A stretch of 64,000 nucleotides of DNA from NCBI GenBank assembly GCA_025526935.1, contig JAHLKD010000053.1, positions 301,284 to 365,283 on the forward strand, read 5' to 3'. The translations under genes were made by a program, and so were the position numbers. This stretch comes from Cladochytrium replicatum (Eukaryota; Chytridiomycota; Chytridiomycetes; Cladochytriales; Cladochytriaceae). This document shows, one piece after another, positions 9,600 through 22,362 of this stretch (position 1 is its first letter; each line of letters begins with the position of its first letter). The notes beneath the pieces are model-generated. The model saw only the letters and a program-made list of their open reading frames with translations, had not been told where the DNA came from and ran no database searches.

Positions 9600-12500
9600 C
9601 AAGATAGTATATTAAGTGAGGAATGACTGACTAGCCCCAACGAGCCCCTGTGTTTAAGGTATAATTTACTTCCAAGAGGTTTAGTTAAGATGTCCGCGAT
9701 CTATCAGAAGTATCCATATGGTGTAACTCCTGATGTTTCTGTTCAACTTGGAGATTCACAAATCTCTCGCGAACGTCCATGTGTTTAGTCCGTTTGTTGT
9801 TGAACAGATTGTTTGCGATGGATTCGGTGGATTGATTGTCTTGCCATAAACAGAGCGGATTGAGCGACGTAATTCTGATACCCGTCATAAGATTTTTCAT
9901 CCACTTCATCTCACGCGATAGTTTGTTCAGCGCATACAGTTCGGCTTCCGACGACGAGGCTGCAATAGTCTGTTGTGGAATCGACTGCCAACTGATTGCC
10001 GCATTGGCGAACATTACCACGTAACCGGTTCGTGAGTATCTATCTGCATCGCCCGCCCGGTCTGCATCGGCATAACCTTGTGGGTTGTTAGCCGAATCAA
10101 ACGTGTAGAGACTGTCGGGTCTCAGCATCAGAGACATGATACCAGTCCGTGTATAGTGTAAACTGTAATCCCAAGTACCGAGTAAATATCGCTGTAATCG
10201 ATAGAGAGCCATTGCTTCTGACTGTCGAGGATCAATCTGATGTTGTGCCAAAATATTGACTGCGTATGAAATATCCGGTCGTGTCTTAGTCGCCACATAC
10301 GATATCTTCATTAACATTGATCGAAATTGTGTTGCCTCGGCATCGGACAGTGTTGGTGTGGTCTCATCAAAGATATATGATTTCGACATCGGTGTTTTTG
10401 GTCGGTTTGATGTTGGTACCCCATAAATTCGCTTCTTCGAGAATCTTCTTTACGTACAATGAATTGCTAAGGAAATATCCTTCCGTTGTCTGCAATAACT
10501 CCATTTTCAGAATCCATTTCGCCCTCGAAGTACTGCCTACTGTGAACGAAGTTTCCAAATCAGTCTGAAACCGATGATATGCGTTTGGATCTGTGGAAAA
10601 ATGTAGTATATCAGCAACATGAATGGTAGTGTGTTCGCGGGTATTATTTGTTGGATTGTATCGCCAGAAATGACAGATGTTTGCAATATTCCTCACGAAA
10701 CCAACACTGAGATATTGTTTCCAAAGAGTTTTGTACCATTCTCGAGCTGCCTGGTGTAGACCGTACAGACTTTTGATAAGTCTGCAGACAATGGGTCGAT
10801 TCCGGAAATCTACTCGTCTGAAACCATGTGGGAGTTCGACGTAGTCCTCTTCTTCCAGTATCACATTGAGCACCCTTGATATCAAACTGGAATATGATCA
10901 TGCTGACTAATGCTGCTAATGCAATCAGAAAACGGATCGTGGACGTTTTCGTAACCGGAGAATAGGTTTCATCGAAATCCAATCCTTCAATCTGTGAAAA
11001 TCCTCGTACGACCCAACGTGCTTTGAATCGAGTAATATTGCCATGTTCGTCAAGCTTATATGTGAAAACCCATTTGCCCGATAATAAATTCCGTCCATCA
11101 GGTAAAAACGTTTCGGCCCAAGTATTGTTGCCGACTAGTTGTGTGACTTCCTCCTTCATCGACGCTAACCAGAATGGAGCCTCATCGGATCGTGATAAAG
11201 CCTCACGAAGAGTCTTTGGTGCAGTCCGTATATTTCCATTCGCAATGGGTTGTGTTGGATATGAGGAATCGGCCTTCAGGGTCCAATCGATATTAGGAAC
11301 GGATCGGGTAAATAAGGAATTACCTTTCTTTTTGGCGTTCGACAAATGTGCACTTGCTTGGCGTTTTTGTTTTCTTGCTGCATACGCTTCATCGGCATCT
11401 TCTCCAATGAATTGAAGATCATGTTCGAGTTGTGCATCATATTCCTCTACAGGAGAAACAGAAGACAAATTCGGAGATTCTTCAGTAATGGATTGTGGAG
11501 TTGATAAATCAGCATTTGGATCATAATCAGCATCGTCTGGGTCATCATCGTCTAGTCCATGTAAATGTTCAACAACATGCATGTCACCGGCTTCTTCTAA
11601 GCGGTAATATATGGGGTCGTCGTTCGTATCCTCATCGATTTCTTCGTCTGCAACGGTAGAAATCAGGAAATTGTCTGAGACAAACTCAACAGTCGTCTCT
11701 TGCACCTCCTGATCCCCGGTTGGTATTTGATCAACATCGAAATATGTCCCAGCCTTCAGTGGATATTGTACCGTAAGATCGTCGAGTAACTGTCGGGTAG
11801 GATTATAACCAACAAAAACTCCCTTGTGGAACGTAACATGGAAGTATTCGCCTATTGTATTTGTCCAAAAATTGAGTGCTATGACGATCTTCAGGTCTCA
11901 CCCTTGTATCCGAGAAACAGACCTAGTTCAGACTTGTCTCGGATTCTGCGCGCCAACCTTTGTCAGTGTGAGATCCACAAACTAACGAGTGTTCCAAAGG
12001 CGTGGATAGGTGCCAAATCTATCCGCTTGTCAAGGTAAGCACAGTACGGAATCACATTCACAGCTGAATGGAAAGTAGCGTTCTTGACGACCACAGCGTA
12101 TAGGATGGAGAGTTGCACGAATTGAAGTGTTTGTTCGCCACGGCTGGCAATGAATGCACAAAATCCGTGTCCAAACAAAGACTCTTTGCAGTGAGATAGC
12201 GTTTACATGCCGACTGCTTGTGTCCTCGTTTGCCACAGAAGTTGCATGTAAGATCTGTCTTCTTTGCGGAAGAAGATATGGACGACCTGGACTCCTGCGA
12301 CTGCCTTGTCCGAGTGGAACTGCTACTCCCACCGCTGCTGCCTGAGCCAGCTGAGGCACCATGCTTACGGCGTTGAGCATTGGTGTGAGACGAGTTCGGA
12401 TGCAAGGTACAAATATCCTCCGACTTCGCAACCTTGGCTTTCGCTTTCGCATTTGCCTTCTTCGCCTTTGCCTTCATGGCCTTCTTTGTCCCATTAGGCC

Positions 12501-12992
12501 CACCGGCATCCATGGTGACGTTGAGTTGGACCAATTGGTTGAGGTCGGTCAAGATATTTGACACTGTTTCGAAGTAATGCGTTGGCTTTTGGTGGAATGG
12601 TTGCGGAGCATTCGGGTTTGCAGCATCAATTGGATCTTGTATTAACGCCGGTTCCCATTCGGCATACGCGGAAGTGATCATCTTTCCGAGAAAAGGGTCC
12701 GCAGTTCGATTGTCTGCATCGTGACTTTCGCAACCAAATGGGTTCAGTAGATCTTTGATAACAAGTTCGTCGGGCAAAGAGCTCAGTTTGAGTTCGAACA
12801 ACTCAGTGAGGTCGGTCACAAACTGCTGAATGCTCTCTGCCGACTGACCAGTCGTACATTTCAGATCTACCAACCGTTGCTCCCACTTAGATGATTCGAT
12901 CGGAGCTTGACCGGCAGCACTGAAAATTCGGCGAAGTCCATCAACTTTGCCCTTTGCTGACGCATAAGCTCTGACTCAACTCATGTCGCGTT
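9600..12992 (-). pseudogene. Family A Gag-Pol, old rearranged copy A0
   Basis: Fragments in several frames. From high to low coordinate: part of Gag (12980 to about 12150) with both zinc motifs; then, after the zinc knuckle, a jump straight into the end of the integrase core (TLQFVQLSILYA), so protease and most of integrase are deleted; then linker, RT with FDIKGA, and RNase H with WQDNQS and SSSEAEL, ending near 9605. Further frameshifts fall near 11700, 10870 and 10375, and the catalytic VHVDD of RT is changed (VHVAD). The Gag N-terminus is cut off at 12992 by a family B LTR. It cannot make a functional protein. Confidence 0.85.
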
Positions 12993-13673
12993 TGTCGAAG
13001 TTTGGTTTGAGGGCGATGTGATTTGATCAGTTTATGTGCTGCTGATCTGGGACTTGCGCTAGAGATAGTCCTCAGGTTGATCTGTGAGTGTGCAGAGTTT
13101 CGTGTTTCTCCAATCACGCTCTTGCGCCACAGCCACCCAAAATCTCATATCGCCACAGGCTCTTTGAATTGTCCAAACAATTCAAATATACTGTCGTTTC
13201 GGCTTTTATAATTAACCTGTGGCTATAGATATATGGAAATATCTGATATAAACATTATTCTCTCGAATAGAGAGATATAGATCCCAGTGATCGTTCACAA
13301 TAACCATTGTGAGCAGAACATGAAGATTAGCTATAATCTTGTCTACAATGACATGTTCTCTATGAGAAATGAATATGTAGTACCTTGCATTAATATCATA
13401 CGAGATGTACTCAAGTATGATATAACTGTCAGCAGCAAACTGATTAGCATCACATTCTTTCTCAAACGCGTGATCACTCTCAGAACTCTACTAGATTCCA
13501 ATGAGTAAAGGAGGATGTCTTCATGACCAATAGTTAGAAATGCCAGTTCTTTCATGTAATGTATGATTACGCATGAACTTGTCCCAGACGTCTCTGGTAA
13601 GGCTATTTCCCCTCAGTGTCGGTAGTGGATGAAGACTGGAGTAGCTAGTTCCATATATGTGCATGCATCAACA
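12993..13673 (-). repeat. Family B LTR, full length (3' LTR of B0)
   Basis: 681 bp, reverse orientation, from TGTCGAAG to ..GCATCAACA, so TG..CA bordered. The complement of a polypurine tract (CACCCCCGCAG) follows at 13674. It holds a perfect hairpin at 13163-13186 (TTTGAATTGT, CCAA loop, ACAATTCAAA) and the GAGCCTGTGGCGATA motif shared with the A LTR. It interrupts A0's gag. Confidence 0.85.
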
Positions 13674-16350
13674 CACCCCCGCAGTCAAAGCTGCGGTAGA
13701 CAATGAGGATATTGGTATGAGCGTTGAGTCGCACGTCTGTTTGTTGGTAATGTATGTATTAGTCAACAAGGGTCAAATCAGATTGACGTGTAAGACCAAG
13801 TGCGCGTGTGAATTTTGAAAATAATTTGAATGTCAAGGGTTTTGTGAAAATATCAGCAACTTGGTTCTCAGTATCAATATCTCTGAGTTCCTGCTGCTTC
13901 TGCTCAAATTGAAGATTCACAAACTTTTCGCGAACATCCATGTGTTAAGTTCTGTGATCATTAAGCAGGTCATTGGCAATAGACTGCGTAGAGGTATTAT
14001 CTTGCCAGAGGATCATGGGCTTACTTTTGCATGAAATACCAATGGCTGCCATGAGGTTTTTCATCCACTTCATCTCACGTGATAATTCATTCAATGCATA
14101 TAACTCTGCTTCAGTGGAAGAGCAAGTTATAACCTGTTGCTTTGTAGACTGCCAGCAAACAGCTGCATTGGCAAACATTACAACATATCCTGTCCTGGAA
14201 TAGCGAGCAGGATCATTTGCCCAGTCTGCATCAGCATATCCCATAGGGATGTGTTCATTTGATGCAAACTCATATACACCATCAGAGTGTACGTTGGGAG
14301 TGGGTATGTTGTTGCGTGTGTAATGCAAACCATAGTCCCATGTTCCCAATAAGTAACGATGCAGGCGAGCTAGTGCCTTTTGTTCGCAAACTCGTGGTTC
14401 AACCTGATGTTGTGCCAAGACATTGACAGCATAAGATAAATCAGGTCTGGTCTTTGTAGCTAGGTACGAGATTTTCATGAGTTCCGAGCGAAAAATAGTT
14501 GCATCATTTTTGGATAAAATATGCCTGGCAAGCTTGTGTCATGTTTGTAGTGAGAAGAAATAGGTGTTTTGGCTGGTTTAAGATTGGATTCCCATAATTT
14601 CAATCTCTGCAATATTTCCTTTGCATATTGAGCATTGGTTATGAAATAGCCGTGAGTACTTTTGATCAATTGCATTTTCAGAATCCATTTGGCTGTAGAG
14701 TGACTTCCGACCTTGAATGAGGAATTCAAGCCATCCATGAAGTCTTGGTAGCCATTTGGGTCTGGAGAGAAATGAAGAATATCATCTACATGAACAGTAG
14801 TGTGTTCACATATTTTCACAGTGGAACTGTGAGTAGATGGTTTCATTTGCCAGAAATGACAAGCATCTGAAAGATCACGGATGTATCCCATGTCTTCATA
14901 TTTCGCCCAGAGGCATTTGTACCATTCTCTAGCAGCTTGATGTAAACCATATAAGCTTTTGACAAGATAACAAACTAATGGATTGCCAGATTCGTCAGTC
15001 TCTGTAAATCCATGGGGCATTTCAACATAAACATCTTCCTCAAGTGATGCATTGAGATATGCTCCTGTAATGTCAAATTGATAAATGTGTAATTTGACAA
15101 TTGCAGCAAGAGCAACTAGTAATCGAATTGTAGTGGTTTTCGCCACAGGAGAATAGGTTTTGTCGAAATCCATTCCCTGTATCTGGGAGAACCCTCTAAC
15201 TACCCATCGTGCCTTGAATCGGATGATGTTGCCATCTTCATCAAGTTTGTATGAATAAACCCATTTGCCAGTGAGAAGGTTGTTCCCATTTGGCAAGATG
15301 CGTTTGTTCCATGTTCCCAAATTGATAAGTTGTTGATTTTCTTCACACATGGCTGCAAGCCAGTATGGCCATTCATCAGGTCGCGACATAGCTTCCTGGA
15401 CTGTTTTGGGAATACTTCTCAAGTGTCCTTGAGGTATAGGAATGTCGGGTGTACTCGATTTTGCTTTCTCATTTACATTGACATTGGGGATATTACGTCT
15501 CAACAAAGGATGTCTTTGCTGGGGATGAAATCTGTTTGTTGGAGTAGCCATAGGTTGTTTGCCTTTAAGTTTGCGACGTTTGGCTTTGTGTGCAACAAAT
15601 CCATAATCGTTGTCATCATCTTCACCAATCCATTGTAAATCTTCCAAATCACTTTGGGAATCATCTTCACTTTGTTCTTGTACGTGTTGACAGAAATCAG
15701 TGTCATCGTTCATGTTTAACGAATGGTTATAGTCGTTGGTGGTATTGTGCTCGTCATCAACATTTGAATCATGTTGGGACATAGGAGTAACATGCATTTG
15801 TGAGATATCCATTCGATGATAAAATCGTTGGTTGGGATCCAACTCCTCATCAGATGAGGTGTTAGCGCTATCATTAGAATCTGAGTCTGTAGTATCGTCA
15901 TTATCGCTATTCATATCAGGTAAATTTGAAATATCAAAATGTTGACCCTGAGGAATAGGATAGTGTTTGGTGAGGTCATTTAAAGTTTGTGATGTTGGGT
16001 TTAAGCCAACAAATACTCCCTCATGAAAAGTAAAATGAAAATATTCGCTTATGCGTTTGGTATTAAGATTCAAAGCATGAATGATGTTCATATCTTCACC
16101 CTTATAACCCAGAAATAGTCCTAGCTCTGACTTCTCTGATACTTTGCGACTAGACCTTTGTTCTGGAGAAATCCAGAGACTAACCAGGGTACCAAAGGTG
16201 TGAATGATTGCCGGATCAATCAGCTTGTCAAAGTAAACAGGGTACATTCTTAGTTCTAGAATGGTAAACACAATTTTTGACAGTCGCAGCATAAAGGATG
16301 GCAAATTTGATGAACTGTAAAGTATGTGGGAGACCAGCTGTTTTCAGCAT
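13674..16350 (-). pseudogene. Family B Gag-Pol, 3' part only (copy B0)
   Basis: Covers the integrase C-terminal region, a long acidic linker (about 15,600-16,000), RT and RNase H of a Copia Pol. Visible: FKARWVVRGFSQIQG, the RT metal-binding FDITGAYL and VHVDDI, then the RNase H segments GYADADW, SSTEAELYAL and ILWQDN. Lesions: a frameshift near 14,500 and a nonsense codon (TAA at 13942-13944, Lys in copy B3). Gag, protease and most of integrase are missing because the element is cut at 16350 by an oppositely oriented B LTR. 13674-13758 is 3' untranslated sequence and polypurine tract. Confidence 0.87.
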
Positions 16351-17008
16351 TGTTGATGGATGCACATATATGGAACTAGCTACTCCAGTCTTCATCTGCT
16401 ACCGACACTGAGGGGAAATAGCCTTACCAGAGACGTCTGGGACAAGTTCATGCGTAATCATACATTACATGAAAGAACTGGCATTTCTAACTATTGGTCA
16501 TGAAGACATCCTCCTTTACTCATTGGAATCTAGTAGAGTTCTGCGAGTGATCACGCGTTTGAGAAAGAATGTGATGCTAATCAGTTTGCTGCTGACAGTT
16601 ATATCATACTCGAGTACATCTCGTATGATATTAATGCAAGGTACTACAAATTTATTTCTCATAGAGAACATGTCATTGTAGACAAGATTATAACTAATCT
16701 TCATGTTCTGCTCACAATGGTTATTGTGAACTATCACTGGGATCTATATCTCTCTATTCGAGAGAATAATGTTTATATTAGATATTTCCATATATCTATA
16801 GCCACAGGTTAATTTTAAAAGCCGAAACGACAGTATATTTGAATTTGTTTGCACAATTCAAAGAGCCTGTGGCGATATGAGATTTTGGGTGGCTGTGGCG
16901 CAAGAGCGTGATTGGAGAAACACGAAACTCTGCACATACACAGATCAACCTGAGGACTATCTCTAGCGCAAGTCCCAGATCAGCAGCACTAAAACTGATC
17001 AAATCACA
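16351..17008 (+). repeat. Family B LTR, forward, 3' end lost
   Basis: Starts TGTTGATGGATGCAC and matches the full LTR-B in reverse complement up to ..CTGATCAAATCACA, where the A2 LTR begins. About 24 bp of its end are missing. Its palindromes and the two motifs shared with LTR-A (16819-16835 and 16863-16877) are intact. Confidence 0.85.
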
Positions 17009-17607
17009 TGTTAAGTATTTCGATTGATGGACTTGGCCAATCCAGTCATTGATAGTACAAAAACACAAACGCCCGATATACAGAAATGTCACTCTTCACT
17101 GAGCAACATTTCTAACTATTGAACTAAAGCATATAGATGATGATCTATTACGAGTTTGGATACCTCCGGTTATTTCTTCATGGGTTATATTTATTGCGGC
17201 CATAGGTATAGTAAACTGTCATTACTTTTCTATCATCCACTTGTAGAAGTGAAGCCCGGATCAGATCACAGCAAAGGTTTACATATGATTAACGCGTTCG
17301 TGGGAATCATGTGTGAGAACAATCCTGTTGAGGAGAGCTAGATCTCACGCACAGCTTAGCATGATTATGCTTCGCTACGCCTGTGAGAAGAAGAGTCAAA
17401 CCTTATCGCTTCAATCCAGATCTTCCGGAAGGAAAAGCCAAAACGACAGTACACTTATTTAAGGAGCCTGTGGCGATACACACAAGGAGCATTCTCTTGC
17501 GCTAGTACTTGTGACTCGCAATCTTCTTTATTCATCTCTTAGAAACATTAACCCGTGAATTAGCAACACACACAACCTGAGGATCCAGACCACAGCTTTG
17601 TTCAACA
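17009..17607 (+). repeat. Family A LTR, 599 bp (5' LTR of A2)
   Basis: Runs from TGTTAAGTATTTCG to ..TTTGTTCAACA, a TG..CA unit. It is followed directly by CAATAGTTACGAATCG, the same bases found after every 5' A LTR here. The motif AAGCCAAAACGACAGTA (17435-17451), then TTATTTAAGG and GAGCCTGTGGCGATA (17464-17478), look like its promoter region; this is inferred. Confidence 0.9.
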
Positions 17608-17658
17608 CAATAGTTACGAATCGTTGCTTAACACATTTCTTTGGACAACAACGACAAG

Positions 17659-20600
17659 ATGGGTTCAGGATCGAATGACGCCACATCTTCGCGGCCGAAG
17701 CCATTCACCGGTAAAACGCTGCAGGATTTCGATCTGTACATGGAACAAGTGCAGACTTACGCAAACTTACGTGGCGGCGCTGGCACTATGCTTCTCCAAG
17801 AACCAATGGCTCTTCCTGATAATCCGAATTACGAGGCGGAAGGAAATCGCCCACAGCGTCCGATAGTCATCGCCGGAGCTGCTGGCGGAGCTGCTAACGA
17901 AGCACGAGCACAATGGGAAGCAGAACTACGTGAACATTTGGCGATCGTCACACACAACAGTCACTTACGTACGCAATATCGTGCTGAGATGCAAGATTAC
18001 CGTGCACAACAAGCGGACAATAACGTCGCAGTTGGAATTCTATGCGAATGTTTCCCAAAACGCGACATGAATCGAGTCAGAGCTTATGCGTCAGCAAAAG
18101 GCAAAGTCGATGGACTTCGCCGAATTTTCAGTGCTGGCGGACAAGCTCCGATCGAATCGTCTATGTGGGAGCAACGGCTGGTAGATCTGAAATGTACGAA
18201 CGGTCAGTCGGCAGAAAGCGTTCAGCAGTTTGTGACCGACCTCACTGAGTTATTCGAACTCAAACTGAACTCTTTACCGGACGAACTCGTAATCAAGGAT
18301 CTACTAAACCGGTTAGTCGCAAAAATCACGATGCAGACAATTGAACTACGGACCCTCGTACCTTTTCTCGGAAAAATGATCACTTCTGCGTATGCCGAAT
18401 GGGAACCGGCGTTAATACAAGATCCAATTGATGCTGCAAATCCGAATGCTCCGCGACCATTCCACCAAAAGCCAACGCATTACTTCGAAACAGTGTCAAA
18501 TATCTTGACCGACCTCAACCAATTGGTCCAACTCAACGTCACCATGGATGCCGGTGGGCCGAATGGGACAAAGAAGGCCATGAAGGCAAAGGCGAAGAAA
18601 GCGAAGGCGAAAGCGAAAGCCAAGGTTGCGAAGTCGGAGGATATTTGTACCTTGCATCCGAACTCATCTCACACCAATGCTCAATGCCGTAAGCAGGGTG
18701 CCTCGAGTGGCTCAGGCAGTAGCGGTGGGAGTAGCAGTTCCACTCGGACCAGGCAGTCGCAGGACTCCAGGTCGTCCACATCTTCTTCTGCAAAGAAGAC
18801 AGATCTCACATGCAATTTCTGTGGCAAACGAGGACACAAGCAGTCGGCGTGTAAACGCTATCTCACTGCAAAGAGCCTTTGTTTAGACACGGATTTTCGT
18901 GCATTCATTGCCAGCCGTGGCGATGCAGGTGATGATTCGTCGGAGGACGAATCTACCGCCAAACCGGTGTTGACCAAGAAGGTAATCTTTGACCTTACCC
19001 AACCTACTTCTGTTGATAAAGATGCTGACACATACATCGGAAATATGTTTTCGATAGTGAACGCACACTCGGCACAGAAGGTTGTCCGTGTACATGTTCA
19101 AGCAAAGGATCGTGTGGGTTTGCTTGATACAGGCGCAACTGTTTGGATGACACCTAATCGTCATGCCTTTAGTTCGCTGACGTATACGAATGACGAGGAC
19201 GTGGTGGAACTAGCGGATAGTCATACAATTCCAGTTTGTGGTTTTGGAGATGTATCTGTAGTTTTACCCAATGGGCGAATTAAGATAATACACAACGCAC
19301 TTTATGTTCCTGATCTCGAAGACACACTTGCATCAGTGTGTAGTATCATTGGAGACTCCGGGGACATTGTGAGTTTCACCAAAGACAAGGTTATCCTCAC
19401 GCATGGTGATACGGATGAACACGTTATTATTGGGCGACGGGAAAGAGATTTGTACTATCTCTATGCTGATGTTAGTACCGTCGGAACTCACCAACCGCGG
19501 CATGTGATTGCTCAACGAGCTAAAGCAGTAGCGGTATCCGCAGAAGGTCTCGATCAGTCGATGGACTTTACGTCCGGTGTACGATCTTCTCACGCGATGG
19601 GTCTCGATGTAATGTCAGACAACAACATTCGTCAAACGAACGATGATGAATGTCAACGAGCATCTCAAGATACAGTTGGAGTGAGCACCAACTTATCGCC
19701 AGTGACAGTACACGAACTTGCAAAGTTACACCAGCAGTTTGGTCACATCCACTTACGGACAATCTTTCGAACGGCAGAGAAGCTCAACATCAAAATGCCC
19801 AAGGTTGAACCGGATGCATTCAATCTTGTCAACAAATCAATTATGCAGAATTGTTTGGTCTGTAGTCGCACGAAGCTGAAGCAGAAGCCGATTTATTCTA
19901 CAATAAGTCGAGCTCCGAGGAAACTTTTCCGTCTGTTTTCCGATGTCGTACGTTTAATCTACGACGGACAGAAGAAGAGATATTGGCAGATCATTGTCGA
20001 CGAACAACCTCGTTTCATCACAATCTACTTCCTGAATCGAAAGAGTGATGCGGTGGATAGTATGATTCGACATATCGCTGATGTGGAAAATCGCAATCAC
20101 CCATTACACGTTGCTGAACTACGTTCCGATTCAGGAGAATTGATTACTAAACGGTTGATCCAATGGTGCAATACCAAGATTCCTCGCATCCGCGTCCACC
20201 CAGCTCCTCCGTCAGTAAAGGAACTCGATGGTCTATCAGAGCGGAATATACAATCGATCAAGTATATGTCGGACGCGATGCTGCTACAAGCTGGACTACC
20301 ACGAACACTTCAATTCGTGCAACTCTCCATCCTATACGCTGCGGTCGTCAAGAACGCTACTTTCCATTCAGCTGTGAATGCGATTCCGTACTGTGCTTAC
20401 CTTGACAAGCGGATAGATTTGGCAACTATCCACGCCTTTGGAACACTCGTTAGTTTGTGGATCTCACACGAACAAAGGTTGGCGCGCAGAATCCGAGACA
20501 AGTCTGAACTAGGTCTGTTTCTCGGATACAAGGGTGAAGACCTGAAGATCGTCATAGCACTCAATTTTCGGACAAACACAATAGGCGAATACTTCCATGT

Positions 20601-21636
20601 TACGTTCCACGAGGGAGTTTTTGTTGGTTATAATCCTACCCGACAGTTACTCGACGATCTTACGGTACAATATCCACTGAAGGCCGGGACATATTTCGAT
20701 GTTGATCAAATACCAACCGGGGATCAGGGGGTGCAAGAGACGACTGTTGAGTTTGTCTCAGACAATTTCCCGATTTCTACCGTTGCAGACGAAGAAATCG
20801 ATGAGGATATAAACGACGACCCCATATATTACCGCTTAGAAGAAGCCGGTGACATGCATGTTGTTGAACATTTACATGGACTAGACGATGATGACCCAGA
20901 CGATGCTGATTATGATCCAAATGCTGATTTATCGACTCCACAATCCATTACTGAAGAATCTCCGAATTTGTCTTCTGTATCTCCTGTAGAGGAATATGAT
21001 GCACAACTCGAAAGTGATCTTCAATTCATTGGAGAAGATGTCGACGAAGCGTATACAGCAAGAAAACGAAAACGTCAAGCAAGTGCAAATTTGTCGAACG
21101 CCAAAAGGAAACAAAATTCCTTGTTTACCCGGTCCGTTCCTAATATCGATTGGACCCTGAAGGCCGATTCCTCATATCCAACACAACCAATTGCGAATGG
21201 AAATATACGGACTGTTCGCTAATGCGGCAATCAGTTGGCAGTCGATTCGACAACAGACTATTGCAGCCTCGTCGTCGGAAGCCGAACTGTATGCGCTGAA
21301 CGAACTATCGCGTGAGATGAAGTGGATGAAAAATCTTATGACGGGTATCGGAATTACGTCGTTCAATCCGCTCTGTTTATGGCAAGACAATCAATCCACC
21401 GAATCTATCGCAAACAATCCATTCAACAACAAACGGACTAAACACATGGACGTTCGCGAGAGATTTGTGAATCTCCAAGTTGAACAGAAACATCAGGAGT
21501 TACACCATATGGATACTTCTGATAGATCGCGGACATCTTAAGTAAACCTCTTGGAAGTAAATTATACCTTAAACACAGGGGCTCGTTGGGGCTAGTCAGT
21601 CATTCCTCACTTAATATACTATCTTGAACGACCGAC
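17659..21636 (+). pseudogene. Family A Gag-Pol deletion derivative A2
   Basis: Open from ATG 17659 to 21222: Gag (CHHC motif from residue 330, CCHC knuckle 385-398), protease (DTGA at 490-493), integrase zinc finger (HQQFGHIH from 691, CLVC 732-735) and core (SDVVRL, RSDSGEL, LSERN). At about 21213 some 1.2 kb of linker, RT and RNase H start are deleted: NIRT jumps to a frameshifted FANAAISWQS. A 71-codon RNase H tail follows with a further frameshift (..TSDRSRTS). It could make Gag, protease and integrase but no RT, so it would depend on an intact A element. At 21636 it is split by insertion of A1. Confidence 0.9.
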
Positions 21637-22235
21637 TGTTGAACAAAGCTGTGGTCTGGATCCTCAGGTTGTGTGTGTTGCTAATTCACGGGTTAATGTT
21701 TCTAAGAGATGAATAAAGAAGATTGCGAGTCACAAGTACTAGCGCAAGAGAATGCTCCTTGTGTGTATCGCCACAGGCTCCTTAAATAAGTGTACTGTCG
21801 TTTTGGCTTTTCCTTCCGGAAGATCTGGATTGAAGCGATAAGGTTTGACTCTTCTTCTCACAGGCGTAGCGAAGCATAATCATGCTAAGCTGTGCGTGAG
21901 ATCTAGCTCTCCTCAACAGGATTGTTCTCACACATGATTCCCACGAACGCGTTAATCATATGTAAACCTTTGCTGTGATCTGATCCGGGCTTCACTTCTA
22001 CAAGTGGATGATAGAAAAGTAATGACAGTTTACTATACCTATGGCCGCAATAAATATAACCCATGAAGAAATAACCGGAGGTATCCAAACTCGTAATAGA
22101 TCATCATCTATATGCTTTAGTTCAATAGTTAGAAATGTTGCTCAGTGAAGAGTGACATTTCTGTATATCGGGCGTTTGTGTTTTTGTACTATCAATGACT
22201 GGATTGGCCAAGTCCATCAATCGAAATACTTAACA
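21637..22235 (-). repeat. 3' LTR of A1
   Basis: 599 bp, TGTTGAAC..TTAACA in plus-strand reading. Left border abuts CCGAC of A2. Confidence 0.93.
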
Positions 22236-22362
22236 CACCCCCTCAGTCATTAGATAGGTACAACCGAGAGTATCACTCAACCGATCATAACTTTCTGTAA
22301 ATGCTGAAGTTGATATTCCATTGAAATAAAGGTGAGTTGTATGGACATCGCCAGCCGGTCGT

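Noticed and set aside
16469-16681. 70-73-codon ORFs on both strands of LTR-B
   Set aside because: They overlap each other in antisense in the LTR and vary with copy-specific substitutions. Chance frames in a conserved repeat.
17156-17341. 61-codon ORF inside every A LTR (DTSGYFFMGYIY..)
   Set aside because: Starts with TTG, lies wholly in the LTR, and is conserved because the LTRs are. No family resemblance or independent evidence.
17641-17658. Gag-Pol start six codons upstream (..DNNDK)
   Set aside because: The first codon is TTG; the first ATG, in good context, is at 17659 and equivalent positions in all A copies.
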